64,000 bases of DNA from Bradyrhizobium hereditatis (GTDB lineage Bacteria; Pseudomonadota; Alphaproteobacteria; Rhizobiales; Xanthobacteraceae). The stretch lies in the NCBI RefSeq assembly GCF_020329435.1, contig NZ_JAGKJK010000002.1:372001-436000 (forward strand). The letters run 5' to 3'. A model generated the notes under the pieces. That model worked only from the letters and a program-made list of their open reading frames with translations. It did no database searches and was not told the DNA's origin. Below, one piece after another: positions 16,815 through 25,911 of this stretch; position 1 is the stretch's first letter; every line of letters begins with the position of its first letter. Made by a program: the position numbers and the translations under genes.

Positions 16815-18107
16815 TTAAGCCTCGAACGGGTTCTGCACTAGTATAGTATCCTCGCGTTCGGGGCTGGTGGAAAGCAATGCAATTGGACAACCCACGAGTT
16901 CCTCAACCCGCCGGACATATTTAATCGCTTGGGCCGGCAGGTCCGCCCACGACCGTGCATTTGCGGTCGGCTCTTTCCAGCCTTCGATCGTTTCATAGAC
17001 CGGGACCACCCGGGCCTGGGCGCCCTCGCCCGCCGGCAGATGGTCGATTTCCTTGCCGTCCAGCATATAGCCGGTGCAGACCTCGATGGTGTCGAAGCCA
17101 TCGAGAATGTCGAGCTTGGTCAGCGCCAGCCCGCTGATGCCACAGGTGCGGACAGTTTGCCGCACCAGCGCAGCGTCGAACCAGCCACAGCGGCGCGGCC
17201 GCCCGGTATTGGTACCGAACTCGCGACCGCGCTCGCCGATCTTGCGGCCAATCTCGTTGTCCTGCTCAGTCGGGAACGGGCCCTGGCCTACGCGGGTCGT
17301 ATAGGCCTTGCAGATGCCAAGCACATAGCCCACCGCGCCGGGCCCCAGTCCCGTGCCGGTCGCGGCTTGCGCTGCCACGGTGTTGGACGACGTGACATAG
17401 GGATAAGTGCCATGATCCACGTCGAGCAGCGCGCCCTGTGCGCCCTCGAACAGAATGCGCTTTCCTTCGCGGCGCTTGATGTCGAGCAGCCGCCATACCG
17501 TGTCCGTGTAGGGCAGAAGCTTTGGCGCGAGCGCCGTCAGCTCCTTGAGAATCTCCGCGCTGTCGAATTCCGGCAGATTGAGGCCGCGGCGTAGCGCGTT
17601 GTGATGCGACAGAAGGCGGTCGATCTTGTGCGGCAGCGTCTGGTGGTCGGCGAGATCCATCAGGCGGATGGCGCGGCGGCCGACCTTATCTTCATAGGCC
17701 GGGCCGATGCCGCGGCGGGTGGTGCCGATCGCAGTTGCCGCGCTGGCAGATTCGCGCAAGGCGTCGAGCTCGCGGTGCAGCGGCAGAATCAGTGTGACAT
17801 TCTCGGCGATCCGTAAGTTGTCCGGGCTGACGGCGACGCCCTGCCCCCTCAGCCGCGCGACTTCATCGAGGAAGGCCTGGGGGTCGAACACAACGCCATT
17901 GCCGATCACGGCAAGCTTCGAGGGACGCAGCACGCCCGACGGCAAAAGCGCCAGCTTGTAGGTCTCGCCATTGATGACAAGCGTATGGCCGGCATTGTGG
18001 CCGCCCTGGAAGCGCACGACGATATCGGCCTGCTCCGACAACCAGTCGACGATCTTGCCCTTCCCCTCGTCACCCCATTGGGCACCGACGACGACAACAT
18101 TGGCCAT
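16815..18107 (-). CDS. purA: Adenylosuccinate synthetase
   Basis: Catalyses GTP + IMP + aspartate to adenylosuccinate, the first step from IMP to AMP, in the cytoplasm. The 430-residue length is standard. Key motifs: [11 protein letters not shown] with catalytic Asp13 and the P-loop, GGHNAGHT with His41, [44 protein letters not shown] and the guanine-specificity TKLD. Complete at both ends. A Pro-rich membrane-protein gene lies downstream. Confidence 0.98.
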   Translation of the reverse strand: MANVVVVGAQWGDEGKGKIVDWLSEQADIVVRFQGGHNAGHTLVINGETYKLALLPSGVLRPSKLAVIGNGVVFDPQAFLDEVARLRGQGVAVSPDNLRIAENVTLILPLHRELDALRESASAATAIGTTRRGIGPAYEDKVGRRAIRLMDLADHQTLPHKIDRLLSHHNALRRGLNLPEFDSAEILKELTALAPKLLPYTDTVWRLLDIKRREGKRILFEGAQGALLDVDHGTYPYVTSSNTVAAQAATGTGLGPGAVGYVLGICKAYTTRVGQGPFPTEQDNEIGRKIGERGREFGTNTGRPRRCGWFDAALVRQTVRTCGISGLALTKLDILDGFDTIEVCTGYMLDGKEIDHLPAGEGAQARVVPVYETIEGWKEPTANARSWADLPAQAIKYVRRVEELVGCPIALLSTSPEREDTILVQNPFEA

Positions 18108-18385
18108 TTTTAAGGTGTTCCCTGCAAATCTCTTGGTTCCAGCATGACTTCACCGGAGAACCGGTACCCAACTATCCGAACCATGCTCTATCTCGCCCAG
18201 CCAAAATCGCGGCCGGGGCCGTTCGCATGCAGGGCGCCCCACCGGATAAAGGAAGCAGGTCATCTAGGCAAGCAAGAAGGCGGCTTTATGGGGGCGTTAG
18301 AACAGCTCCAACCCTTTGATATACCCGTAATATTTGGGGGCTCCCAGGGGCCCTCGCATTAACATCCGGCAATAACGGAAAGGCC

Positions 18386-18859
18386 ATGTCGAAAACCACC
18401 CGTGCGACGCAAGCGCTGGAGAAGCTGGGCGTGAAATTCACCGTACACGCCTACGACTACGATCCCGACGCGGCGAGCATCGGATTGCAGGCGGCGGAGG
18501 CACTCGGCGTGCCGGCTTCCCGCGTGCTCAAGACGCTGATGGCGGAGGCCGACGGCAGGCCGGTGTGCGCCGTGGTGCCGTCCGATTGCGAGGTCAGCAT
18601 GAAGAAGCTCGCCGCCGCCTTCGGCGCCAAGACGGCGAAAATGATGCGGCCGGCCGATGCCGAACGGCTGACCGGTTACCATGTCGGCGGCATCTCACCA
18701 TTCGGGCAGAAGAAGCGCGTGCCGGTCACCATCGAAGCCATGGCGCTCGGCCATGCGACCGTATTCCTCAACGGCGGCCAGCGCGGCCTGCAGGTCGAAC
18801 TCGACCCCAACGATGCCGTAAAGGCCGCTGGCGCAATCGCGCGGCCGCTCGTGGCATGA
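18386..18859 (+). CDS. ybaK: Cys-tRNA(Pro)/Cys-tRNA deacylase, YbaK/EbsC family
   Basis: A 157-residue trans-editing enzyme that hydrolyses Cys wrongly attached to tRNA(Pro). Matches include ALEKLGVKFTVHAYDYDPDA, SIGLQAAEALGVPASRVLKTL, the catalytic-region Lys KTLMAE, AVVPSDCEVSMKKLAAAFGA, TGYHVGGISPFGQKKR and a final VFLNGGQRGLQVELDP. Length and motifs are typical. The start ATG at 18386 has a weak site aaaggcc. It stands alone; purA is divergent. Confidence 0.93.
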   Translation: MSKTTRATQALEKLGVKFTVHAYDYDPDAASIGLQAAEALGVPASRVLKTLMAEADGRPVCAVVPSDCEVSMKKLAAAFGAKTAKMMRPADAERLTGYHVGGISPFGQKKRVPVTIEAMALGHATVFLNGGQRGLQVELDPNDAVKAAGAIARPLVA

Positions 18860-18882
18860 GCGGCAATTCGCTTCGTCAAACC

Positions 18883-19074
18883 CTACTTCGTCAGTTTGGG
18901 CTGCGTCTGCGCCCACAACATCGCTTCGATGATGGCCTCGCGCAGTTTCGGGCGCTGCTCCTCATCGCATTCGATGAACGCCAGAATGGAATTGGCGCGA
19001 ACGGCAAATTGGTGACGCGTTTCAGCTTCGGCTTCTTCGGCCGGTATCGGCTTGTTCAAGGAATGATCCATCAT
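18883..19074 (-). CDS. Small hypothetical protein
   Basis: A 63-residue acidic, helical protein (EEAEAETRHQFAVRANSILA, FIECDEEQRPKLREAI). No known domain. Two adjacent ATGs (19074, 19071) are possible starts; gaggtc lies about 12 nt upstream. Convergent with ybaK with a 23-nt gap. Amphipathic character and clean ends support a real gene, but this is less sure than its neighbours. Confidence 0.55.
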   Translation of the reverse strand: MMDHSLNKPIPAEEAEAETRHQFAVRANSILAFIECDEEQRPKLREAIIEAMLWAQTQPKLTK

Positions 19075-19430
19075 TTCTAGAAATTCGACCTCACGGTTAG
19101 AGGAAACTGCGGCCAGCGCAGTCGCCCCTCAGCCCCGTGATCCCAACGATCGAACGAACGCCCGCTAGTGAAATAAACCCGGAACAATCACACGCGACTC
19201 AAAAAACAAACGCAGGTTGGGTCGCGTGAATCAATCGTCCTTTGATTGCATATTCACCCACCCGCTGGCAACCCCCAACAACGCGCGAAGTGCCTGCATG
19301 GTCGCGATGCATCCTGCACCATTGATGAGCAGGGTAATTCCGTGTCTGTGACAGGGGCCGGGCCACTTTCCGGCCCGGCGACACGCGACCGGGCGGGGCT
19401 GCGGCGCCATGAAGTGGACTGTGCCCTCGA
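19075..19430. other. Intergenic region with GC hairpin
   Basis: 356 nt before the EamA gene. Contains an 8-bp inverted repeat gccgggcc / ggcccggc (19357-19379) without a T run. No open frame with a recognisable product. Confidence 0.5.
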
Positions 19431-20360
19431 ATGTCGGCTACCGAACAGCCCTCACGCGCATCATCCGGGAACTGGTTCGCCAACCAGCCTTATCTCCTGC
19501 TCAGCATCACCGCGCTGTGCTGGGCCGGTAACGCTATCGTCGGGCGGCTTGCAGCCGGCCACATTCCACCGGTGACGCTGTCATTCCTGCGCTGGTCGTT
19601 CGCCTTCCTGATCATCCTGCCGTTTGCGTGGCGGCACCTCTTGCGCGACTGGGAGCTGATCCGAGGGCACCTCGGCATCATGATCGTGCTCTCGGTCACC
19701 GGCATCGGCGCCTTCAACACCCTGCAATACTGGGCGCTCGAACATACCCAGGCGCTGAACACGCTGCTGCTGCAGTCCGCCGGTCCGCTGGTCGTCGCGG
19801 TGTGGTCGCTGTTGCTGCTCGGCGTGCGGCTGACGCTGGCGCAGGCGGGAGGCGTTCTATTGTCGATGGCCGGCGTGGTGATCATCCTGATGCATGGCGA
19901 CCTCACCAAGCTGTCCAACATCGAATTCAACCGCGGCGATCTCATCTTCCTCGTGGCGCTCGCGATCTTCGGACTTTATTCGGTGCTGTCGCTGAAACGG
20001 CCGGCCATCCATGGGCTGTCGTTCGTCGCCTTCACCTTCGGCGCCGGCGCTGCCTGCCTGATCCCGCTGTTCATCTGGGAATTGTTCGCGCGGCCGGTGA
20101 TGCAGATCAATACGGCGAACCTCCTGACGCTCGCCTATGTCGCGCTGTTTCCCTCCACGCTCGCCTATCTCTGCTTCAATCGCGGCGTGCAGCTGATCGG
20201 CGCCAACCGCGCCGCGCCGTTCTTTCACGTGGTGCCGGTGTTCGGAACCGTGATGTCGATTGCCTTCCTCGGCGAGCATCCGCAAGTGTTTCACTTCATC
20301 GGCTTCACGCTGGTGCTGACGGGGGTGTTCGTCGCGTCACGGAAGCCTCAAACTGCTTAG
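19431..20360 (+). CDS. DMT/EamA-family transporter (first of two paralogues)
   Basis: A 309-residue inner-membrane protein with ten predicted helices in two EamA repeats. NQPYLLLSITALCWAGNAIVGR opens repeat one (about 17-38, shortened here), and GRDLIFLVALAIFG-like and PSTLAYLCFNRGVQLIGANR mark repeat two. Members export amino acids or other metabolites; the substrate here is unknown. It is clearly paralogous to the gene at 29240-30178, sharing NQPYLLLS, WAGN, QYTEALN-like and AAPFFHVVPVFG segments. Preceded by a long gap, with no operon partner. Confidence 0.88.
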   Translation: MSATEQPSRASSGNWFANQPYLLLSITALCWAGNAIVGRLAAGHIPPVTLSFLRWSFAFLIILPFAWRHLLRDWELIRGHLGIMIVLSVTGIGAFNTLQYWALEHTQALNTLLLQSAGPLVVAVWSLLLLGVRLTLAQAGGVLLSMAGVVIILMHGDLTKLSNIEFNRGDLIFLVALAIFGLYSVLSLKRPAIHGLSFVAFTFGAGAACLIPLFIWELFARPVMQINTANLLTLAYVALFPSTLAYLCFNRGVQLIGANRAAPFFHVVPVFGTVMSIAFLGEHPQVFHFIGFTLVLTGVFVASRKPQTA

Positions 20361-20571
20361 GATGTGTACTGATAAACGGCCGATGTCCGATTTCCGAGCT
20401 CAAGCGGGCTCACGTTTGACCACAGGTGGATGCCCGCAACTGACCCGTAGCGGCTGACGTGGGTAGCGCTGATATCCGGTTCGACCTTAGGACTGACGAT
20501 CTGCCCTGTAAGGTGCGTCATGAGCAGGCGAAGTCGTAGGAACCGTCCTCAGGCGCGACCGTTTCCCACGC
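20361..20571. other. Intergenic region, nothing recognised
   Basis: 211 nt between the EamA and DUF1003 genes, with no hairpin terminator, repeat copy or coding frame that I can support. Confidence 0.4.
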
Positions 20572-21105
20572 ATGAAGAAACCTTTAGCGCCCCGCCCAGA
20601 AGCTGCGCCGGGGCTGACGCCCGCCCTCGAGCGGAACATCCATGCGCTAGTCGAACGAAGGAAGCGCGAGCAATCCGATGCGTCCATCCAGCAAAAGGTT
20701 GCCGATGCGATAACTTCGTTCACCGGCAGCATGCCGTTTGTTTACCTACACTTATTTGTTTTTGGATTTTGGATAGCCGCAAACGTCCGCTGGCTCCCAG
20801 GAATTTCGCCATGGGATGAAAGCTTTGTAGTGCTCGCTATGGTCGCCTCTGTAGAGGCAATCTTTCTTTCGACCTTTGTGCTGATCTCTCAAAATCGTAT
20901 GGCGGCCGAAGCGGATAGAAGGGCGGAGTTGGATCTACAGATCAGTCTCCTCACTGAACATGAGATTACGAAAGTGGTCGCGCTCCTGAACGAGATAGCC
21001 CCCAAATTGGAGATCGATCCCCGGCAGAACGAAGAGTTTCAGGAAGCTGCCTCAGATATCGCGCCGGAGCGAGTTCTCGATAAAATCGAAGAGACTAAGG
21101 GCTAA
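20572..21105 (+). CDS. DUF1003 membrane protein
   Basis: A 177-residue protein with the DUF1003 core: ADAITSFTGSMPFVYLHLF and FWIAANVRW, then a second membrane helix VVLAMVASVEAIFLSTFVLIS and the conserved QNRMAAEADRRAELDLQIS, ending LTEHEITKVVALLNEI. Two membrane segments, cytoplasmic C-terminal helix. Function unknown, sometimes annotated CrcB-like in error. Its start ATG at 20572 has caatgcg-poor spacing; an upstream frame is not supported. Confidence 0.85.
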   Translation: MKKPLAPRPEAAPGLTPALERNIHALVERRKREQSDASIQQKVADAITSFTGSMPFVYLHLFVFGFWIAANVRWLPGISPWDESFVVLAMVASVEAIFLSTFVLISQNRMAAEADRRAELDLQISLLTEHEITKVVALLNEIAPKLEIDPRQNEEFQEAASDIAPERVLDKIEETKG

Positions 21106-21243
21106 GTAGGCGCAACAACGCTCCCTGTCGCGAGAAGCCAGAAGCCGGAATGACTGATTATGGCCCTAGGCTTCGGATGGTCGGACGCGGTGACTTGCCA
21201 CGGCAAATCCGCTATCTCTTGAGGTACTTCGTAAGGACGTTCG

Positions 21244-22065
21244 ATGAAGGTTCGCGCCACCAATCTGATGATCGGCACGCTGACCCTGGCCCTGATCGCC
21301 GGGTCGCTTGGTGCATGGCTGAGCTACCAGAAATTCGCCGGCATCAAGCAGAAGGTGCCGTTCCGTGTGATCTTCGAAGGTTCGGCGTCCGGCCTGCGCA
21401 ATGGCGGCAGCGTGAACTTCGCCGGCATCCGGGTCGGCGAGGTGGTGTCGCTGAAGCTCGACCATCCGCGCCGCGTGGTCGCGCTCGCCCTGATCGACGG
21501 CAACACGCCGGTGAAGAGCGACACGCAAGTCGGCCTCGAATTTCAGGGCCTGACCGGCATTGCCGCGATCTCGTTCACTGGCGGCTCGGACGAGGCGCCG
21601 CCGCCGCCAAAGGGCGCGGACGGCATTCCGGAATTGACAGCCGACCGCGAAGGCACGCTCAACACCCAGGAGAAGATCCGCGTCGCGCTGCGCAACGTCG
21701 ACCGCGTGATTGCCGATAACGAGGTGGCGATCAAGGACACCTTGCGGAATTTCGAGACGTTCACCGCCTCGCTGTCGGGCAATGGCGAGAAGATCACGTC
21801 CGTCATCGCGACCGCCGAATCCGGCGTTGCCGCCGTCGATGGCGCGATGGACAAGACCAAGGATTTCCTCGGCCGCCTCGCCAGCGACAAATATGGCGGC
21901 GAACTGTTGCCGACCGTGATCTCGATGCGCGAACTGATCGAAAGCTTTGACAAGAAATCCGGACAGGTGCTGGCCGACGCACGCAAGATGCTCGGCGAAG
22001 TCAGCGCCGCCATCAACAAGTCGGATCCGAGACCATCTGCCGCACCGCCGCCCCGCCGCCGCTGA
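21244..22065 (+). CDS. MlaD/MCE-family protein without neighbours of its pathway
   Basis: A 273-residue protein anchored by one N-terminal helix (NLMIGTLTLALIAGSLGAWL, about 7-26) with a periplasmic MCE domain: FEGSASGLRNGGSVNFAGIR and VGEVVSLKLD, TPVKSDTQVGLEFQGLTG. A helical tail follows (NTQEKIRVALRNVDRVI) and a Pro/Arg-rich end. MCE proteins form rings that carry lipids between membranes. The usual mlaE and mlaF genes are not adjacent, so it must work with partners encoded elsewhere. ATG at 21244 follows acgttcg and a weak site. Confidence 0.88.
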   Translation: MKVRATNLMIGTLTLALIAGSLGAWLSYQKFAGIKQKVPFRVIFEGSASGLRNGGSVNFAGIRVGEVVSLKLDHPRRVVALALIDGNTPVKSDTQVGLEFQGLTGIAAISFTGGSDEAPPPPKGADGIPELTADREGTLNTQEKIRVALRNVDRVIADNEVAIKDTLRNFETFTASLSGNGEKITSVIATAESGVAAVDGAMDKTKDFLGRLASDKYGGELLPTVISMRELIESFDKKSGQVLADARKMLGEVSAAINKSDPRPSAAPPPRRR

Positions 22066-22101
22066 GCTCACCCACATAACAACAAGAATGGAACGCCCAA
22101 C

Positions 22102-23319
22102 GTGCTCGACAAATCCGCAAGCTTGACCGCGCCGCCTCCGACCGTGAGTCGACCCGAGAGCGCGGTGCCACGGGCCTTGCAAAAATATCTCTCGCTCGAC
22201 GATTTCGAGCCGGTGGCGAGGCGGCGAATTCCAAAATTCCTCTATGGCTATATTTCCGGCGGCGCGGAGACCGACGCGGCGCTGCGCGACAACCGCAGAG
22301 CCTTCGACGAGTACGGCTTCGTGCCACGCGTGCTCAACGACGTCTCCGGCCGCGACCAGACCGCGACCTTGTTCGGCAAGACCTATGCCTCGCCGTTCGG
22401 CATTCCGCCGATGGGCTCTTCGGCGCTCTGCGCCTATCGCGGCGACATCGTGCTGACAGAGGCCGCCAAGGCCGAGAATGTGCCGATGATTCTCAGTGCC
22501 TCCTCGCTGATCACGCTTGAGGATGTGCGCGCCGCCAATCAGGACGCGTGGTATCAAGCCTATCTCGCAGGCCTGCCGGAGCGGATCGAACCGTTGGTCG
22601 ATCGCGTGGCGGCGGCCGGCTATGACACTTTCGTCGTCACTGCCGACGTGCCGGTGCCGCCGAACCGCGAGAACAACATCCGCAACGGCTTTCAGGTGCC
22701 GCTTGCGATCACCCCGCGCGTATTCTGGGACACCGTCACGCATCCGCACTGGCTGTTCGGCACCTGGGCGCGCACGTTGATGAATCACGGCATGCCGCAT
22801 TTCGAGAACATGGATGCGCAGCGCGGTCCGCCGGTGCTGGCGAAGAACCTGATGCGCAACATCGGCGCCCGCGACCAGCTCGCCTGGAGGCATGTCGAGA
22901 TGATCCGCAAAAGGTGGAGCGGCAAGCTCGTCGTCAAGGGCTTGGTTTCGCCGGCAGACGCGCGCATTGCCCGCGAGAGCGGCGTCGACGGCGTGATGCT
23001 GTCCAACCATGGCGGCCGCCAGCTCGACTATACGATCTCGGGGCTGCGCACGCTGCCGGAGATCGCGGCCGAGGCGAAGGGCATGACCGTGATGCTCGAC
23101 GGCGGCATCCGCCGCGGCACCGACGTGATCAAGGCACTTGCGTTAGGTGCGCATTTCGTCTGGGTCGGCCGCCCCTTCCTCTATGCGGCGATCGCCGGCG
23201 GGCAAGGTGGCGTGCAGCGCGCGATCTCGCTATTGAAAGCCGAGATCGACCGCGATCTCGCACTGCTCGGCATCCGCAAGCTCAGCGAGATCACGCCGGA
23301 CCTGGTGCGGAGGTTTTAG
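22102..23319 (+). CDS. FMN-dependent alpha-hydroxyacid oxidase/dehydrogenase
   Basis: A 405-residue TIM-barrel flavoprotein that oxidises an L-2-hydroxyacid to a 2-oxoacid. The signature [10 protein letters not shown] holds catalytic His303 and Arg306; LVVKG carries Lys279, and FGIPPMGSSAL and MLDGGIRRGTDVIKAL complete the FMN site. A 30-residue N-terminal extension precedes the core. GTG start at 22102, 36 nt after the mlaD-like gene. A second, shorter family member lies at 62473-63609 and is more like lactate dehydrogenase LldD. Substrate here is not determined. Confidence 0.9.
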   Translation: MLDKSASLTAPPPTVSRPESAVPRALQKYLSLDDFEPVARRRIPKFLYGYISGGAETDAALRDNRRAFDEYGFVPRVLNDVSGRDQTATLFGKTYASPFGIPPMGSSALCAYRGDIVLTEAAKAENVPMILSASSLITLEDVRAANQDAWYQAYLAGLPERIEPLVDRVAAAGYDTFVVTADVPVPPNRENNIRNGFQVPLAITPRVFWDTVTHPHWLFGTWARTLMNHGMPHFENMDAQRGPPVLAKNLMRNIGARDQLAWRHVEMIRKRWSGKLVVKGLVSPADARIARESGVDGVMLSNHGGRQLDYTISGLRTLPEIAAEAKGMTVMLDGGIRRGTDVIKALALGAHFVWVGRPFLYAAIAGGQGGVQRAISLLKAEIDRDLALLGIRKLSEITPDLVRRF

Positions 23320-23348
23320 AGCTTGATGAAGCACACCTGAAGCAATGT

Positions 23349-23447
23349 GATCCGTCACCCTGAGGAGCGCGAAGCGCGTCTCGAAGGGCGACGGCCACCA
23401 GCGGGCCGTGCATCCTTCGAGGCTCGCTTCGCGAGCACCTCAGGATG
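23349..23447. repeat. Intergenic inverted repeat, family A (second copy)
   Basis: Arms gtcaccctgaggagcgcgaa...tctcgaag and cttcgaggctcgcttcgcga...cctcaggatgac are mutual inverted copies. Same family as 974-1070. It lies between convergent genes. Confidence 0.75.
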
Positions 23448-23500
23448 ACGGGGATAGCGCAAGCGCCCTGCTCGACCCAATCCCATCCTGCTCTAGCGGA

Positions 23501-24082
23501 TCACCTCTGCCCGTCGTGAACTGAAATCTGGTCGACCGAGAGGCCGCCGATGCGCGCATGCGTCCGCCCGCCGGTCGCCATGACAAGGCCGAACACAATC
23601 TCGTCGCGCCGCGGGGCGTCCCAGATCGTCATCTCGGCCGTGCCGAAATGGCTGCGCACATAAGCCGCTTCGATGTGGCCGAGCGGGACCATGATCCGCG
23701 TGCCGATCGCACCGACGGTCTTGGCCGCCGGCACGATCGCCTTGGCATGCGAGATCACCTCGCGGATCGCCGCCCCGCCCGCTTCGTGCCAGACCGCGCC
23801 GTGCTCCAGTTCGCCGTCGCCGCCGACGATCGCGCCTTTGCCATAGGCTTCGATGACGTCTCCGCCGCCCAGCCGCTCACATAGCGTGCGGGCAAGCTGG
23901 TGGCCGAGATCGCGCAAGCCGGCCTGAAACGCCATCAGGTCCGGTTCATAATGGCCGGAATAGGGATTGTTGATGACGGCGAGCGCGGTGCCGATCAACA
24001 GCGGCTGCGCCCGGCGTGGCCCGCGCTCGTGCCAGACTTCCTCGACCGAGACTTGCGTCTTCCTGATGTCGTAGGCCGTCAC
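23501..24082 (-). CDS. DUF1185 (amino acid synthesis) family protein
   Basis: A 193-residue cytoplasmic protein of the family named amino acid synthesis (DUF1185), with no well-proven reaction. Conserved pieces: AVINNPYSGHYEPDLM, YGKGAIVGGDGELEHGAVWHEAGG and MVPLGHIEAAYVRSHFG. Its start overlaps the end of the upstream FAH-family gene by 4 nt (ATGA), so they are translationally coupled. Members often sit in catabolic clusters, consistent with the FAH hydrolase, quinone oxidoreductase and dioxygenase genes nearby. Confidence 0.85.
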   Translation of the reverse strand: MTAYDIRKTQVSVEEVWHERGPRRAQPLLIGTALAVINNPYSGHYEPDLMAFQAGLRDLGHQLARTLCERLGGGDVIEAYGKGAIVGGDGELEHGAVWHEAGGAAIREVISHAKAIVPAAKTVGAIGTRIMVPLGHIEAAYVRSHFGTAEMTIWDAPRRDEIVFGLVMATGGRTHARIGGLSVDQISVHDGQR

Positions 24083-24945
24083 TGCGCGGCCTCGTCGACC
24101 ACGGGGTTACGCAGCACGCCGATCTTCTCCACCTCGACTTCGACGACATCGCCCGGAGCAAGGAACATCGGCGGCTTGCGCGTGAAGCCGACACCGGCCG
24201 GCGTGCCGGTGGCGATGACATCGCCCGGCATCAGGTCGAAGATCTCGGAGGCGTAGTTGATCAGCCGGGGAATCGAGAAGATCAGGAATGAGGTATCCGA
24301 CTTCTGCACGGTGTTGCCGTTGATACGGGTCTCGAGCTTCAGCTTGGTCGGATCGGGCAACTCGTCCGTGGTCACCATCCACGGCCCGAACGGTCCGGTG
24401 CCGACAAAGTTCTTGCCGGCCGCGATCTGCTGCGCATGCATCTGATAGTCGCGCACGCTGACGTCGTTGTAGATCGAATAGCCGGCGACATGGCCCATGG
24501 CATCCGCCTCGGAAATGTAGCGGCCGGGCTTGCCGATGATGACGGCGAGTTCGCCTTCCCAATCGAGATGCGTCGACACTTTCGGCCGGATCACCGGCGC
24601 GTTGTGCCCGACCTGTGAACGCCAGACCCGCAGGAAGATCGGCGGGAACGCCGTGATCTCCCGCTTCATGCCGTGGGCCACCGCCTCCTGGTGATGGTCG
24701 AGATAGTTGCGCACGGCGCATACGATCTTTTCGGGGCGCGGAATCACCGGAAGATATTTGACGTCTGACAGCTTCAGGTCCGGCGTGTGGCCGGCCACGA
24801 GTTGATCGCGCTTTTCGAAATCAGAGCTGGCGATGAAGTCCTGCAGCGTGGCGTGGGAAAGCTTGCTGCCGAGGTCAACCACGCCGTCGCCGAGAACCAC
24901 TCCCCAGGTTTCCTTGCCGTTGTTCAGAAATGAAAGCAGCCGCAT
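24079..24945 (-). CDS. Fumarylacetoacetate hydrolase (FAH) family protein
   Basis: A 288-residue hydrolase/isomerase/decarboxylase of the FAH fold acting on C-C bonds of small keto-acids. Metal-site pattern: HLDWEGELAVIIGKPG supplies Glu ligands, and GYSIYNDVSVRDYQ the Asp. FGPWMVTTDELPDP and FSIPRLINYASE and GDVIATGTPAGVGF follow in the usual order. Length is normal for the bacterial ring-cleavage enzymes. It heads a two-gene unit with the DUF1185 gene. A palindrome attttcgaaaat lies about 50 nt upstream. Confidence 0.93.
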   Translation of the reverse strand: MRLLSFLNNGKETWGVVLGDGVVDLGSKLSHATLQDFIASSDFEKRDQLVAGHTPDLKLSDVKYLPVIPRPEKIVCAVRNYLDHHQEAVAHGMKREITAFPPIFLRVWRSQVGHNAPVIRPKVSTHLDWEGELAVIIGKPGRYISEADAMGHVAGYSIYNDVSVRDYQMHAQQIAAGKNFVGTGPFGPWMVTTDELPDPTKLKLETRINGNTVQKSDTSFLIFSIPRLINYASEIFDLMPGDVIATGTPAGVGFTRKPPMFLAPGDVVEVEVEKIGVLRNPVVDEAAQ

Positions 24946-24995
24946 GCGACCGGTGTCCTCTTGTTTGGCGATACTGAATTTCGTTCAGGCGCACT

Positions 24996-25007
24996 ATTTT
25001 CGAAAAT
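24996..25007. promoter_or_regulatory. Palindromic operator candidate for the GntR regulator (site 1)
   Basis: The perfect palindrome attttcgaaaat lies 51 nt upstream of the FAH gene start. The identical 12 bp occur at 25875-25886, next to the gntR gene. Two exact copies around one FCD-type regulator suggest its binding site. Confidence 0.65.
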
Positions 25008-25096
25008 CTTGCCGAACGCAACCCAAATCCATCTCCTAAAGGGTCTCACCGCGCACCTTTTTGAAGCTGTGGCGCTGCCCGCCCGCCCGCTGGGGA

Positions 25097-25798
25097 TCAG
25101 CCGGCGCTGATCACGCCGGCGGCGTATTTGGCGACGTTGTTAGACGTGGTCTGGATGTGGCTGCGGATCAGATCGCACGCCTGATCGGCTTTCCGGCCGA
25201 TCGCGGCCTGCATCAGCGCGCGATGTTCGCCAACTTTGTCGCGCGGGTGCGGCCTGAACATGGCCGACAGATTGCGGTAGCGCTCGGCCCGATCGAACAG
25301 CGAGTTTCGCACGGCAAGAAGCGTCGGCGAGCCGGAGGCGGAAACCAGAGCTTCATGGAATTGGCGATGCGTCGCCTTCCATTCGGTATTGCTCGCATAA
25401 TCTTCCGGAGCCCGCTCCTCGATGCGGGCGAGCCGGTGAAGTGACGAAATAACCCTTATTTCCCAGTCGTCGTCGCCCTTTTCGATCGAGCGGCGCATCA
25501 GATCGACCTCGATCAGGATGCGGGCATGCGTCAGGTCGTGCAAATCCTCCAGCGTTACCGGCGCGACCTTGTAGCCGCGCTGCTCCTCGGCGACGACGAG
25601 CCCCTCCGCCACCAGCAATGTCAGCGCTTCGCGTAGCGTCGTGAAGCTCGCGCCGAACGAGAGGCGCAGCGCATCGAACTTCAGCGATTCATTCGGCTTG
25701 AGCTGGCAGGTGACGATCTCGTTCCGCAGCCGGTGGGCGATGTCGGAGGCGAGCGTCTTGCCGAATTCCTTGCGCGCCTTGAGGGCTGTCGTTGTCAT
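25097..25798 (-). CDS. GntR-family (FCD) transcriptional regulator
   Basis: A 233-residue regulator. The N-terminal winged helix (about 12-78) has LASDIAHRLRNEIVTCQLKPNE, LRLSFGASFTTLREALTLLVAEGLV and EEQRGYKVAPVT, shortened here. The FCD effector domain (about 85-220) shows DLTHARILIEVDLMRRS and a metal-binding HRQFHEALV plus EHRALMQA, HIQTTS near the end. Divergent from the quinone oxidoreductase gene. The candidate operators at 24996 and 25875 flank it on both sides. A pathway metabolite is the likely inducer. ATG at 25798 follows gagaag. Confidence 0.92.
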   Translation of the reverse strand: MTTTALKARKEFGKTLASDIAHRLRNEIVTCQLKPNESLKFDALRLSFGASFTTLREALTLLVAEGLVVAEEQRGYKVAPVTLEDLHDLTHARILIEVDLMRRSIEKGDDDWEIRVISSLHRLARIEERAPEDYASNTEWKATHRQFHEALVSASGSPTLLAVRNSLFDRAERYRNLSAMFRPHPRDKVGEHRALMQAAIGRKADQACDLIRSHIQTTSNNVAKYAAGVISAG

Positions 25799-25856
25799 TG
25801 ATTCTTCTCGCGATCCGCAGGCCGCGATCCTAGCCCAAAAGAATCCCGTTGCAATA

Positions 25857-25887
25857 ATTTTCGCAATGGTAGATATTTTCGAAAATA
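25857..25887. promoter_or_regulatory. Palindromic operator candidate for the GntR regulator (site 2, with imperfect repeat)
   Basis: tattttcgaaaata at 25874-25887 is a perfect 14-bp palindrome whose inner 12 bp equal site 1. An imperfect version, attttcgcaat, lies 18 nt earlier at 25857-25867. The region is the divergent gap between gntR and the oxidoreductase gene, so it could control both. Confidence 0.65.
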
Positions 25888-25911
25888 GTTGAAATTGGGG
25901 AGGCCGCCTGC

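Noticed and set aside
21166..23010. Long open frame on the minus strand opposite the mlaD-like and hydroxyacid oxidase genes
   Set aside because: It is antisense to two well-conserved genes and the product is His/Arg/Gly-rich without any family motif; a G+C-driven chance frame.
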